This document shows positions 1 to 7,280 of a DNA stretch of 12,169 nt, piece by piece. Position 1 is the first letter of the stretch. Each line of letters opens with the position of its first letter. The translations under genes were made by a program, and so were the position numbers. The notes below the pieces were generated by a model. The model worked only from the letters and a program-made list of their open reading frames with translations. It was not told the DNA's origin and searched no databases. Source of the DNA: Flavobacteriales bacterium UBA7690 (GTDB taxonomy: Bacteria > Bacteroidota > Bacteroidia > Flavobacteriales_F > PHOS-HE28); assembly GCA_002482775.1 (NCBI GenBank), contig DLGQ01000012.1, forward strand, positions 2,466 through 14,634, given 5' to 3'.

Positions 1-1
1 C

Positions 2-2452
2 AACGTGAACAGTGTAACGGTAGGCGGCGTGAACGTGGACGGCGTATTGGTACTGGCCACGGGTAGCACCCTCACGCTGAACGGCGATGTGTTCTACAAC
101 ACGGGCACCATCACCGCAGAGGACAACAGTTTGGTGGAGCTCTTCGGCAACGATTTGGACATGAGCTTGCTGAACACCCCGAGCTTCTACGATGTAACGG
201 TGAACAATACCACCGCCGCCGTGGCCGACCAGCCGTTCGGCATCCGCGGAACCTTGTCGGTGGAATCGGGCGAGTTCGAGACCACCAGCACGGTGATCAT
301 GCTGAGCGACAGCAACGGCACGGGCCGCTTGGGTCCGGTCGTGGGCAGCACCTTCACGGGCGACATCACCATGCAGCGTTACATCCCAGCGGGTGTCACC
401 AACTGGCGTTTGCTGGGCAGCGCGGTGGACGGTGCCACGGTGAACGATTGGAAGGACGACTTCTTCACGGCGGGTTTCCCCGGATCGCATTTCCCCAACT
501 TCTACGTGCCGTTGAACAGCACCAATTTCTGGCCGAGCATCCGTTGGTACGATGAGACGGTGAACAACGCCAGCCCTGATACGGGTCTGGTAGGCGCCAC
601 CAGCAACACCCAGCTGTTGGCCCAAGGCCAAGGTTTCGCGGCCTGGTGCGGCGACAACCTGAACACCACCACGGACTTCGTGATCGACGTGACGGGTGCA
701 CCGCACATCGCGCAAACGCCGATCAGCCTGCCTGTCACCTACACCAACACCGGCAATGCTGGTGCCGATGGCTACAACCTGGTGAGCAACCCGTTGCCGA
801 GCCCTGTGCTGTGGAGCAATTTGGACCGCACGAACGTGGGCCCCACCATGTTCATCTTCAACCCGAAGTTGGGCAACACCGGTTCGTACACCATCAACTC
901 GGGCGGCACCTTGGGCGTATCGGATACCATCCAAAGCAGCCAGGCCTTCTTCGTGCGCGCCACGGCCGCTTCGCCTGTGCTCGACATTGAAGAGAGCGAC
1001 AAGATCGTCGGCAACGAGGGCGGCCTCTTCGGCGGCTCGCAGGTGGATCTCTTCGCAGGCATCCGCTTGCGTGTGAGCAGCACCATCAACCAGTTCGCCG
1101 ATGAGACGGTGGTGGCCTTCCACATGGGCACCCCCGAGTTGGACGGCGACGACGTGGGCAAGATCGTGTTCGCGCACCCCGATGCACCGCAGATCGCCAC
1201 GCGCACCAACGATGGTGTGGGCCTGATGGTGAACGCCTATGGCACCTACACCACGGAGATCGCCATCCCCGTAGCGGTGAACGTGGCGCTGGACGGCACC
1301 TACACCATCACGGCGACGGCCTTGGACAACGTGGGCCTTTCCTGCCTCAGCTTGGAAGACCTCACCACGGGCACCATCACTGCGATGACCGCCGGTGCCA
1401 CGTACAGCTTCACGGCCGGTGCGGAGGACGATGATACCGTGGCCCGTTTCGTACTGCGTGCCAGCGCACCGGTACCGATGATCACGGACGATGCCACCTG
1501 CTTCGGCGCCAACAACGGTCGTGGCACGGTGATCAACACCGGTGGATCGCAGATGGACATCACCTGGACGGATGCTGGCGGCAGCATCTTCCTGCAACAG
1601 ACCATCGCGGACGGCATCGCTGCCACCGGCGACCTGGCACCCGGGGAATACAACGTACGTGTCACCGCCAACACCGCCTGCGGCGAATTGGTGAGCCCCT
1701 TCACCATCAGCGAGCCTGCTGAACTGGAACTGCTGGCCGACTACAGCGCTGCCACGTGCGCGAACACCGAAGACGGTTTGGTGGACCTCACCATTCTGGG
1801 AGGCACCGCGCCATACACCTTCGCATGGAGCAACGGTAGCGACACCGAGGACATCATGGTGGCCGCAGGAGACTACACGGTGACCGTGACGGACGTGAAC
1901 GGCTGCGCGCTCGCACCACAAGCGTTCAACATCCAGGTACTGGAAGAACTCGAAGCCACCGCCACCGTGGAGAGCAACACCGTGGAGGTGAACCTTCCGT
2001 TGGCGTTCAGCACCACGGTAGAAGAAGGCACCAGCATCACCTGGGACTTCGGCGATACGAACACCAGCGACGAAGCAGCACCGGTCCACACCTGGACGGT
2101 TCCCGGCACCTACACCGTGACCTTGACGGTGGACAACGGCAACTGCACAGCCACCTGGACCACCAGCGTCGTTGTGGAGATGAGCACGAGCATCGCACCG
2201 GTATCCGCCACCAGCACGCTGAACGCGTGGTTCGCCAACGACAAGTTCGTGGTGGAGCACAGCTTCAGCAACGGCGAGGCCGTGGTAGTGGACGTGTTGG
2301 ATGCCACGGGTCGTCTGCACCTGACGCGTAAGGCGGCCGGTGTACCTGCCCGCATCAACCTCCCCGCAGATGGATTGGCCACGGGCGTTTGGTTCGTCCG
2401 CGTGAGCAACGCCGGCACCCAGCGCACCATGCGTGTGCCGCTGGTCCGCTAA
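2..2452 (+). CDS. T9SS-secreted adhesin-like protein with SprB-like repeats and a PKD domain, 5' end missing
   Basis: Large extracellular or cell-surface protein; the frame is open to the window edge, so the N-terminus, with the expected signal peptide, lies outside. The GTG at 5 is probably an internal valine. Counting residues from nt 5, about 1-490 are beta-rich, Gly/Thr/Asn-rich sequence with the phrase QRYIP...NWRLLGS, which recurs in Bacteroidota surface proteins. Two SprB-like repeats follow at about 490-580 and 580-655 (CFGANNGRG and CANTEDGLVDL, the second with GGTAPYTFAWSNG). A PKD domain lies at about 655-725 (WDFGDTNTSD, then HTW...PGTYTVTLTV). The last 85-90 residues (LDATGRLH, LATGVWFVRV, basic end) match a type A T9SS C-terminal sorting domain, known to direct outer-membrane export and cleavage. 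SprB-like repeats and PKD domains fit a role in adhesion or gliding, but the true function is not visible. A hairpin terminator follows 22 nt after the stop. Confidence 0.9.
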   Translation, partial: NVNSVTVGGVNVDGVLVLATGSTLTLNGDVFYNTGTITAEDNSLVELFGNDLDMSLLNTPSFYDVTVNNTTAAVADQPFGIRGTLSVESGEFETTSTVIMLSDSNGTGRLGPVVGSTFTGDITMQRYIPAGVTNWRLLGSAVDGATVNDWKDDFFTAGFPGSHFPNFYVPLNSTNFWPSIRWYDETVNNASPDTGLVGATSNTQLLAQGQGFAAWCGDNLNTTTDFVIDVTGAPHIAQTPISLPVTYTNTGNAGADGYNLVSNPLPSPVLWSNLDRTNVGPTMFIFNPKLGNTGSYTINSGGTLGVSDTIQSSQAFFVRATAASPVLDIEESDKIVGNEGGLFGGSQVDLFAGIRLRVSSTINQFADETVVAFHMGTPELDGDDVGKIVFAHPDAPQIATRTNDGVGLMVNAYGTYTTEIAIPVAVNVALDGTYTITATALDNVGLSCLSLEDLTTGTITAMTAGATYSFTAGAEDDDTVARFVLRASAPVPMITDDATCFGANNGRGTVINTGGSQMDITWTDAGGSIFLQQTIADGIAATGDLAPGEYNVRVTANTACGELVSPFTISEPAELELLADYSAATCANTEDGLVDLTILGGTAPYTFAWSNGSDTEDIMVAAGDYTVTVTDVNGCALAPQAFNIQVLEELEATATVESNTVEVNLPLAFSTTVEEGTSITWDFGDTNTSDEAAPVHTWTVPGTYTVTLTVDNGNCTATWTTSVVVEMSTSIAPVSATSTLNAWFANDKFVVEHSFSNGEAVVVDVLDATGRLHLTRKAAGVPARINLPADGLATGVWFVRVSNAGTQRTMRVPLVR

Positions 2453-2474
2453 GGCACTTTACACAATACTGATC

Positions 2475-2499
2475 GGAGCCCCGCCACAAGCGGGGCTCC
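2475..2499 (+). terminator. Hairpin terminator after the T9SS protein
   Basis: A perfect 10-bp stem (2475-2484 with 2490-2499) and a 5-nt loop CACAA begin 22 nt after the stop codon. Only two or three T residues follow, so it is a GC-rich hairpin with a weak T tract. It separates the secreted-protein gene from the palindromes and GIY-YIG gene downstream. Confidence 0.75.
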
Positions 2500-2510
2500 T
2501 TCGTTGGTAC

Positions 2511-2606
2511 CCCCGCCCCCCCGCCTTCGCGGGGGTGACGGGCCCCCGCACGCCCCCCCGCGCGCGCAACGGGACACCCGCGAAGGCGGGTGTCCCGTTG
2601 CGCGCG
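2511..2606. repeat. Inverted pair of REP-like palindromes (BIME-like)
   Basis: Two GC-rich hairpins stand side by side. The first pairs 2518-2524 with 2529-2535 around loop CTTC. The second is a perfect 21-bp inverted repeat, 2561-2581 with 2586-2606, around loop GAAG. Their 14-nt cores are exact reverse complements: CCCGCCTTCGCGGG at 2520-2533 and CCCGCGAAGGCGGG at 2577-2590. This head-to-head arrangement of REP units resembles a bacterial interspersed mosaic element, and such elements are usually dispersed in many copies. The copy number in this genome cannot be seen here. A RAYT transposase gene lies 5 kb away, but its flanks carry a different palindrome, so it may not be the cognate enzyme. 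The block could also act as a transcription barrier. Confidence 0.7.
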
Positions 2607-2679
2607 AAGCGCCATTGTACTCACCCGCCGCGTGTGGCGTGACCGCCCGTTCGACCCGTCACCGGTGGGAGAAGTGACG

Positions 2680-2694
2680 CACCGGATCCCGGTG
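2680..2694. repeat. Short palindrome upstream of the GIY-YIG gene
   Basis: CACCGG and CCGGTG pair around a 3-nt ATC loop. A second possible short stem lies just before it (CGTCAC about 2657-2662 with GTGACG about 2674-2679). The element ends 32 nt before the GIY-YIG start codon. It could belong to the palindrome cluster upstream or be part of that gene's leader. Confidence 0.4.
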
Positions 2695-2726
2695 AGTCCC
2701 AACAGGAGAGACGCATTCCACTGCAC

Positions 2727-3029
2727 ATGCCACAGAAATTCTACTGGGTGTACATCATGACCAACCAGCGGCACACGGTGCTGTACATCGGGGTCACCAA
2801 CAGCATCGAGCGGCGGTCCACGGAGCACAGGACACACCTGGATCCGAAGAGCTTCACGGCACGGTACAATGCGGAAGTCCTGGTGTGGTACGAGGTACAC
2901 ACGAGCATCCTCGCTGCGATCAAGCGCGAGAAACAGATCAAGAAATGGAACCGGCTATGGAAGGAACGCCTGATCAATGAAATGAACCCGGAGTGGAAGG
3001 ACCTGGCAGCTGGCGGCCGGGTGGGGTAG
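2727..3029 (+). CDS. Small GIY-YIG nuclease superfamily protein
   Basis: A 100-residue, single-domain GIY-YIG protein of the UvrC-like/YhbQ-like small class, which are predicted metal-dependent DNA endonucleases or nicking enzymes. The GIY segment reads WVYIMTN (residues 7-13, Tyr9) and the YIG segment reads LYIGVTN (19-25, Tyr20). Arg29 follows at the usual spacing, and the helix REKQIKKW (67-74) supplies the catalytic Glu68. The family-typical NPEWKDL is at 87-93. All expected active-site residues are present and the length is normal, so the gene looks intact. It stands alone, with inverted REP-like palindromes 120-215 nt upstream. Genes of this family are common and variable in number in Bacteroidota and often lack a known role. 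DNA repair, recombination and selfish-element functions are all possible. Confidence 0.88.
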   Translation: MPQKFYWVYIMTNQRHTVLYIGVTNSIERRSTEHRTHLDPKSFTARYNAEVLVWYEVHTSILAAIKREKQIKKWNRLWKERLINEMNPEWKDLAAGGRVG

Positions 3030-3041
3030 GCAAGGCGGCGC

Positions 3042-3066
3042 TTTGGATCCCTGCACCCTACCTTCG
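3042..3066 (+). promoter_or_regulatory. Possible Bacteroidota-type promoter for the lipoprotein-HD pair
   Basis: TACCTTCG at 3059-3066 resembles the Bacteroidota -7 element TAnnTTTG and lies 17 nt before the ATG at 3084. A TTTG at 3042-3045 could be the upstream element, but the 13-nt spacing is shorter than the usual 17-23. Weak, sequence-only call. Confidence 0.3.
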
Positions 3067-3083
3067 CCGCAACACCTTACCGC

Positions 3084-3770
3084 ATGCCCGCAGCACTCCG
3101 ATCCAGGATCATCGCCCTCTTCACGCTCCTGGTCCTCTTCACCGGTTGCATCACCATCGAGGAGAACTACACCTTCAAGAAGGATGGCAGCGGCACCATG
3201 GAATACGTGGTGGACATGAGCCAGATCGGCGAGATGATGAAGGCCTTCGAGGACATGAACAAAGGGGGCAAGAAGAGCGATAAGGAGATGGGCCAGTTGG
3301 ACCTGAAGGACGAGGTGGCGGCGCTGAAAGGCGTGCCGGGCATCAAGAAGGTGAAGGTGAAAGCCAAAGACAAGTTCGTGCAGAAGCTCTCGTTCGCCTT
3401 CGCCGATGTGAACGCGTTGAACGCCGCGCTGAACGTGTTGATGGAAGATACCACCGGCACCAACTACACCTTCTTCACCTGGGAAGGCAACACCCTGGTG
3501 CGCCACAACAACGACCATGCGAAACAGCTGGGCAGCGGCATGGGCAAAGGGGAGGACGCCAGCGACACCACGGACATGACCGAGTTCCTGGCGAGCATGA
3601 AGTACAAGTACAGCTTCACCTTCGCCAACGACATCGTGAACACCGGAGCGGCGGCGACCATGACGAAGGAGAGCCCCGATGCACGCTCGGTGAAGTTCGA
3701 TACCGACTTCTCCGCCATCGCCCAGGACGACAAGGCGCTGGACCTGCGTATCGAGTTGAAGAAGCCCTGA
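3084..3770 (+). CDS. Lipoprotein of unknown function
   Basis: A 228-residue predicted lipoprotein. An arginine-containing N-terminus and hydrophobic stretch (9-20) lead to the lipobox LFTGC with Cys22 as the lipidation site. The mature part begins with ITIEENYTFKKDGSG, a strand-turn pattern seen in periplasmic or outer-membrane lipoproteins whose N-terminal strand pair has a DGSG turn (LppM-like proteins look similar, a loose resemblance only). A Lys/Asp-rich central region (48-100) includes GVPGIKKVKVK, and the C-terminal half is mixed alpha/beta. No catalytic motif is visible. The gene is followed after 3 nt by the HD-hydrolase gene, so the two are probably co-transcribed, although no functional link is known. 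The ATG was chosen because it gives a complete signal sequence. It could serve as an envelope sensor or structural lipoprotein. Confidence 0.85.
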   Translation: MPAALRSRIIALFTLLVLFTGCITIEENYTFKKDGSGTMEYVVDMSQIGEMMKAFEDMNKGGKKSDKEMGQLDLKDEVAALKGVPGIKKVKVKAKDKFVQKLSFAFADVNALNAALNVLMEDTTGTNYTFFTWEGNTLVRHNNDHAKQLGSGMGKGEDASDTTDMTEFLASMKYKYSFTFANDIVNTGAAATMTKESPDARSVKFDTDFSAIAQDDKALDLRIELKKP

Positions 3771-3773
3771 ACC

Positions 3774-4259
3774 ATGGAACACGTACACCTGTTGGAGACG
3801 GCGATACGCCTCGCGGCCAAAGTGCATCGCGGACAGGTGGACCGGTTCGGCAAGCCGTACATCCTGCACGTGATGCGGGTGATGATGCGCGGCCACGACA
3901 TGGACGAGCAGATCCTGGGTGCGCTGCATGACGTGTTGGAACGCTCCGAGCTCACCGCCGATGACATCCTGAAGAAGGAATTCTCGCCGCGCGTGGTGAA
4001 GGCCCTCACGCACATCACACGCATCCCCAGCGAGACCTACGAACAGTACATCGATCGGGTGGTGCAGGACAACCTGGCCATCCGCGTGAAGCTGCACGAC
4101 CTGGCGGACAAGATGGACCTGCTGCACGTGGAGCAACTGGACCCCGCCGACCTGAAGCGCTACAACAAGCAGCTCGCCGCCTACCACCGCATGAAGAAGC
4201 TGGTGGAAGAGGCGAAGGCCAACATGCCCATGCAGCCGGGCCTGCGCAAGGTGCGCTGA
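3774..4259 (+). CDS. HD-domain (p)ppGpp hydrolase-like phosphohydrolase
   Basis: A 161-residue cytoplasmic protein made of a single HD domain of the SpoT/MESH1 type. The arrangement HRGQVDRFGKPYILH (18-32) supplies the first metal-ligand histidine, His32. LHDVLE (51-56) is the HD motif (His52, Asp53), and VKLHDLADKMD (105-115) aligns with the KLADRLHNMR segment of RelA/SpoT, with Asp109 in the place of the fourth ligand. The synthetase and regulatory TGS/ACT domains of long RelA/SpoT proteins are absent, so hydrolysis of (p)ppGpp or of a related 3'-pyrophosphorylated nucleotide is the natural prediction. Other small HD enzymes act on different nucleotides, so the substrate is inferred. The start is 3 nt after the lipoprotein stop, implying an operon. 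The C-terminal tail (about 125-161) is basic and helical. Confidence 0.85.
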   Translation: MEHVHLLETAIRLAAKVHRGQVDRFGKPYILHVMRVMMRGHDMDEQILGALHDVLERSELTADDILKKEFSPRVVKALTHITRIPSETYEQYIDRVVQDNLAIRVKLHDLADKMDLLHVEQLDPADLKRYNKQLAAYHRMKKLVEEAKANMPMQPGLRKVR

Positions 4260-4352
4260 GCGGCACCGCCTTCCTTCACCGCACACCCGTGGATGCGTAC
4301 CGGTCGCGTTCGGTGTACCGGCCATCCCTTTCGCCCCCGCTGGCACCTGTCA

Positions 4353-4383
4353 TTAGGCCAGCTGCACGTGCCGGTTATCTTCG
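4353..4383 (+). promoter_or_regulatory. Candidate promoter for the DPP III gene
   Basis: TATCTTCG at 4376-4383 differs by one base from the Bacteroidota -7 consensus TAnnTTTG. A TTAG at 4353-4356 lies 19 nt upstream, close to the expected -33 TTG spacing. The ATG is 23 nt downstream. The call fits the start at 4407 rather than the upstream ATG at 4293. Confidence 0.45.
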
Positions 4384-4406
4384 CCGTTCACTCGAAACGC
4401 CCCTCT

Positions 4407-6443
4407 ATGCGCAACTTCGTTCTGCCTTTCATCGCCGTGGCCCTGCTCACCTCCTGTGGTGGCACCGCCGATGGTGATGGTACCCCATCCACCGATACCA
4501 CCGCCGTTGCCGACAGCTTCCGGTGGGAGACCGACCAGTTCGCCGATGTCCGCGTACTGCGCTACCGCGTACCGGGATGGGAGCAGCTCAGCCTGCAACA
4601 GAAGCAGCTCTGCTACTACCTCAACATGGCCGGCCTCGCGGGGCGCGACATCCTGTGGGACCAGAACTACCGGTACAACCTGGTGGTCCGTCGCGCACTG
4701 GAACGCATCATCAAAGACTACGAAGGCCAGCGCACGGGTGCCGATTGGGACGCCTTCATGACCTACGCCAAGCAGGTGTTCTTCAGCAACGGCATCCACC
4801 ACCACTACAGCAACGACAAGCATACGCCGGCCTTCCCGCAGACCTACTTCGAGGGGTTGTTGAAGGAGAGCAACACGTCGTTGCCGCCCGCCGTGCTCGC
4901 GGTCATCTTCGATCCGGAGATCGATGCGAAGAAGGTGAGCCTGGATGCCGACAAGGACCTGGTGCTCGCCAGCGCGGTGAACTACTACGGCGACGACATC
5001 AACGAGAAGGAGGTGGAAGCCTTCTATGCGGCCTTGGAAGACCCCAAGGATATGACGCCGGTGAGCTACGGCCTCAACAGCAAACTGGTGCGTGGCGCGG
5101 ATGGCAAGTTGATGGAGCGCGTGTACAAGGTGGACGGCATGTACGGCGCTGCGCTCGCCGAGAGCGTGAAGTGGTTGGAGAAAGCCATCACCGTGGCCGA
5201 GACACCCGAGCAGAAGACCGCCCTGGAACTGTTGGTGAAGTACTACCGCACCGGCGACCTGAAGACCTGGGACGACTTCAACGTGGCGTGGGTGAAGGAC
5301 ACCAAGAGCACGGTTGACTTCATCCTCGGATTCGTGGAGGTCTACAACGATCCGCTGGGCAAACGCGGCACCTACGAGAGCATCATCCAGGTGAACGATC
5401 CGGTGGCCACCAAGAACATGAGCGTGATCATGGACAACGCGCAGTGGTTCGAGGACAACTCGCCGCTGATGCCCGAGCACAAGAAGAAGAACGTGGTGGG
5501 CATCACCTACCGCTTCATCAACACCGTGGGCGAAGCCGGTGATGCGGCCCCCAGCACACCCATCGGCGTGAACCTGCCCAACGCCAACTGGATCCGCGAG
5601 CTGGGCAGCAAGAGCGTGAGCCTGGGCAACATCAGCGACGCCTACGACCAGAGCAGCGGCAGCAGCACCTTGGAGATCTTCTGCCACGACGCCGAAGAGA
5701 TCGAACGCGCCAAAACGCACGGCTCGCTCGCGGGCATGTTGCACACCGCCCTGCACGAGGTGGTGGGCCATGCCAGCGGCCAACTGGAACCGGGCATCGG
5801 CGAAACGGACGGCACGCTGAAGAGCTACGCCAGCACCTTGGAAGAAGGCCGCGCCGACCTGGTGGCCCTGTACTACATGCTGGACCCCAAGCTGGTGGAG
5901 ATCGGGGTGATGCCGAGCCTGGAAGTGGGCAAGGCCGAATACGACAGCTACATCCGCAGCGGGCTCCTGGTGCAACTGCGCCGCTTGAAACCCGGCAAGA
6001 ACCTGGAAGAGGCCCACATGCGCAACCGCCAGTGGGTGAGCGCCTGGGTGGTGGAGAAAGGCAAGGCCGAAAGTGTGGTGGTGAAGGTGCAGCGCGATGG
6101 CAACACGTACTACGACATCCGCAATTACGAGAAGCTGCGCATGCTCTTCGGCGAACTGCTGCGCGAGGTGCAACGCATCAAGAGCCAAGGCGACTACGCG
6201 GCCGGCAAAGCGCTGGTGGAGGCCTACGGCGTGAAGGTGGATCCCGTGCTGCACGCCCAAGTGCTGAAGCGCGCTGAACAGATCAAGACCGCACCCTACG
6301 CCGGTTTCATCCAGCCGGAAATGACCGCCGTTACCGACGCCAACGGCAACATCACCGACGTGAAGCTGAGCTACCCCGAGGATTTCGTGAAGCAGATGCT
6401 GATGTACGGCGAGAAGCACAGCTTCCTGCCGGACGAGAATTGA
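4407..6443 (+). CDS. Dipeptidyl-peptidase III (M49) lipoprotein
   Basis: A 678-residue zinc metallopeptidase of family M49, which removes dipeptides from the N-terminus of short peptides. The family signature HEVVGH is at 450-455 (HExxGH, Zn ligands His450 and His455, catalytic Glu451), and the second motif EEGRAD at 479-484 supplies the third ligand Glu and its partner. Length and motif spacing match bacterial DPP III of about 670-690 residues. The chosen ATG gives a clean lipoprotein signal, MRNFVLPFIAVALLTSC, with Cys17 as lipidation site. The ATG at 4293 would add 38 residues without signal character and spoil it, so it is rejected. The enzyme is therefore predicted to sit on the periplasmic or outer-membrane face, unlike cytosolic eukaryotic DPP III, and to take part in peptide use. 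It follows the HD gene after 147 nt and probably has its own promoter; a strong hairpin terminator follows. Confidence 0.95.
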   Translation: MRNFVLPFIAVALLTSCGGTADGDGTPSTDTTAVADSFRWETDQFADVRVLRYRVPGWEQLSLQQKQLCYYLNMAGLAGRDILWDQNYRYNLVVRRALERIIKDYEGQRTGADWDAFMTYAKQVFFSNGIHHHYSNDKHTPAFPQTYFEGLLKESNTSLPPAVLAVIFDPEIDAKKVSLDADKDLVLASAVNYYGDDINEKEVEAFYAALEDPKDMTPVSYGLNSKLVRGADGKLMERVYKVDGMYGAALAESVKWLEKAITVAETPEQKTALELLVKYYRTGDLKTWDDFNVAWVKDTKSTVDFILGFVEVYNDPLGKRGTYESIIQVNDPVATKNMSVIMDNAQWFEDNSPLMPEHKKKNVVGITYRFINTVGEAGDAAPSTPIGVNLPNANWIRELGSKSVSLGNISDAYDQSSGSSTLEIFCHDAEEIERAKTHGSLAGMLHTALHEVVGHASGQLEPGIGETDGTLKSYASTLEEGRADLVALYYMLDPKLVEIGVMPSLEVGKAEYDSYIRSGLLVQLRRLKPGKNLEEAHMRNRQWVSAWVVEKGKAESVVVKVQRDGNTYYDIRNYEKLRMLFGELLREVQRIKSQGDYAAGKALVEAYGVKVDPVLHAQVLKRAEQIKTAPYAGFIQPEMTAVTDANGNITDVKLSYPEDFVKQMLMYGEKHSFLPDEN

Positions 6444-6457
6444 TCCATACCCGTACG

Positions 6458-6496
6458 AACGGAAGAAGGGCGACCACGGGTCGCCCTTCTTCCGTT
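6458..6496 (+). terminator. Strong hairpin terminator after the DPP III gene
   Basis: A perfect 18-bp stem (6458-6475 with 6479-6496) with a 3-nt loop ACG starts 14 nt after the stop. No T tract follows, so termination would depend on the stem alone or on other factors. It marks the right edge of the ordinary gene block. Confidence 0.75.
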
Positions 6497-6499
6497 AGG

Positions 6500-6949
6500 C
6501 CCATCCCCGTCCCCAGCACTTTTTTCAGTCCCGTGAAACCTTCGCCGCGTCGGTCCCGTTCAACCGCTTGTCCAAGTAGTTCAGAGGTCAATCTGAAGAG
6601 TCACGTCGCCCTCGTCCGTTCATTCGGATGGGGGCTTCGTGCTTGTGGGGGGGGGCCGGCTTGAGGCTAGGCCTAGACTAACGCCTGACCTCCACTATCA
6701 CTTGGCCGAACTATGGGGAAGCTTACAGGTCAGCGACGGTTTGGCCGGACGGTCAAAGCCCCTGTTGACGCGGGTTCCAGAGGGGCATATGGTGAAAAGT
6801 GACATTCTGGTGCGTTACCGGGTGTACGGTAGGAATCCTAACGCGAGAGTTTGTTGCATGACCACGAGTCACAGACTCGCGGGAGCGGGGCACTGATCGC
6901 AGGACCTGTCCCGCCAAAGCGGGATCAACGGCAGCGCTAAAGATCCGCG
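6500..6949. other. Intergenic segment without a recognisable gene
   Basis: No open frame here resembles a protein. The composition shifts from the neighbouring coding DNA, with a run of nine G at 6647-6655, the palindrome CTAGGCCTAG near 6667, a distant 6-bp pair CGCGAG/CTCGCG (6842-6847 with 6876-6881), and a small hairpin TCCCGC-CAAA-GCGGGA at 6909-6924 that resembles the REP cores near 2520-2590 but has another loop. The stretch may be a dispersed repeat or the eroded remains of an insertion. Nothing more specific can be supported. Confidence 0.5.
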
Positions 6950-7279
6950 TCAGCGGGGGAGTACTCCCCGCCTCAACAATATCACGTACCAGTTTAGAAC
7001 ATCAGGCAGCGCCCAAAGGTTCGCAGGAGGGGCTGGTTCAGGTTCCTTACTAATCTGATGAAACACCTCACGCAAGGGAACGTTCTCAATACCCTGATCC
7101 GGTATTGTAACCGCACATTCAACATCACCCCTATCATAGGTAAGGTGGATGTTCAATCTAGGGCCTTTGATTTCCAACCATGATTCATCATGTTCAACGA
7201 TGCGCATTCCAAACTCATCCAACAACGCTTGAAAGGCATTGTAAACTGCTGTGCGGAAGGGTGTGTTGACCGCCTGCAT
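6950..7279 (-). CDS. Small immunity-like protein, family not recognised
   Basis: A 109-residue cytoplasmic protein (no signal peptide or membrane segment) beginning MQAVNTPFRTAVYNAFQALLDEFGMRIVEHDESW. An N-terminal helix is followed by short strands with the phrase LNIHLTYDRGDVECAVTI (42-59), then a proline-rich link (PEPAPPANLW, about 81-90) and a C-terminal helix. The pattern of helix, 'xxYGFxVxxxxxS', then an acidic strand with a YDRG turn is common in small immunity-type or orphan proteins of Bacteroidota, but I cannot name a family. Base composition is lower in GC than in the flanking genes, which suggests transfer. Its start lies 1 nt after the stop of the broken reading frame upstream, as in toxin-immunity pairs. 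The last codons contain a palindrome (6956-6969). Immunity is an inference from this layout. Confidence 0.6.
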   Translation of the reverse strand: MQAVNTPFRTAVYNAFQALLDEFGMRIVEHDESWLEIKGPRLNIHLTYDRGDVECAVTIPDQGIENVPLREVFHQISKEPEPAPPANLWALPDVLNWYVILLRRGVLPR

Positions 7280-7280
7280 A

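Noticed and set aside
4297..4321. Direct repeat GTACCGG, two copies 18 nt apart
   Set aside because: At 7 nt in a GC-rich intergenic region this is likely chance; no regulator gene is adjacent.
2955..4346. 463-residue minus-strand open frame
   Set aside because: It is antisense to the lipoprotein and HD genes and has the same biased composition; no family features are seen.
4293..4406. Upstream start for the DPP III gene
   Set aside because: The added 38 residues are not signal-like, and they would hide the lipobox at Cys17. The candidate promoter also lies downstream of this ATG.
4353..6419. 688-residue minus-strand open frame
   Set aside because: It lies antisense to the DPP III gene, whose motifs are unmistakable. 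The translation is rich in His, Val, Ala and Leu, as expected of the complement of GC-rich codons.
6780..6860. Possible group II intron end (GTGCG motif and a GTGAAAAG segment)
   Set aside because: The segment does not fold as a domain V hairpin, lacks the AGC triad in place, and no reverse transcriptase is nearby.
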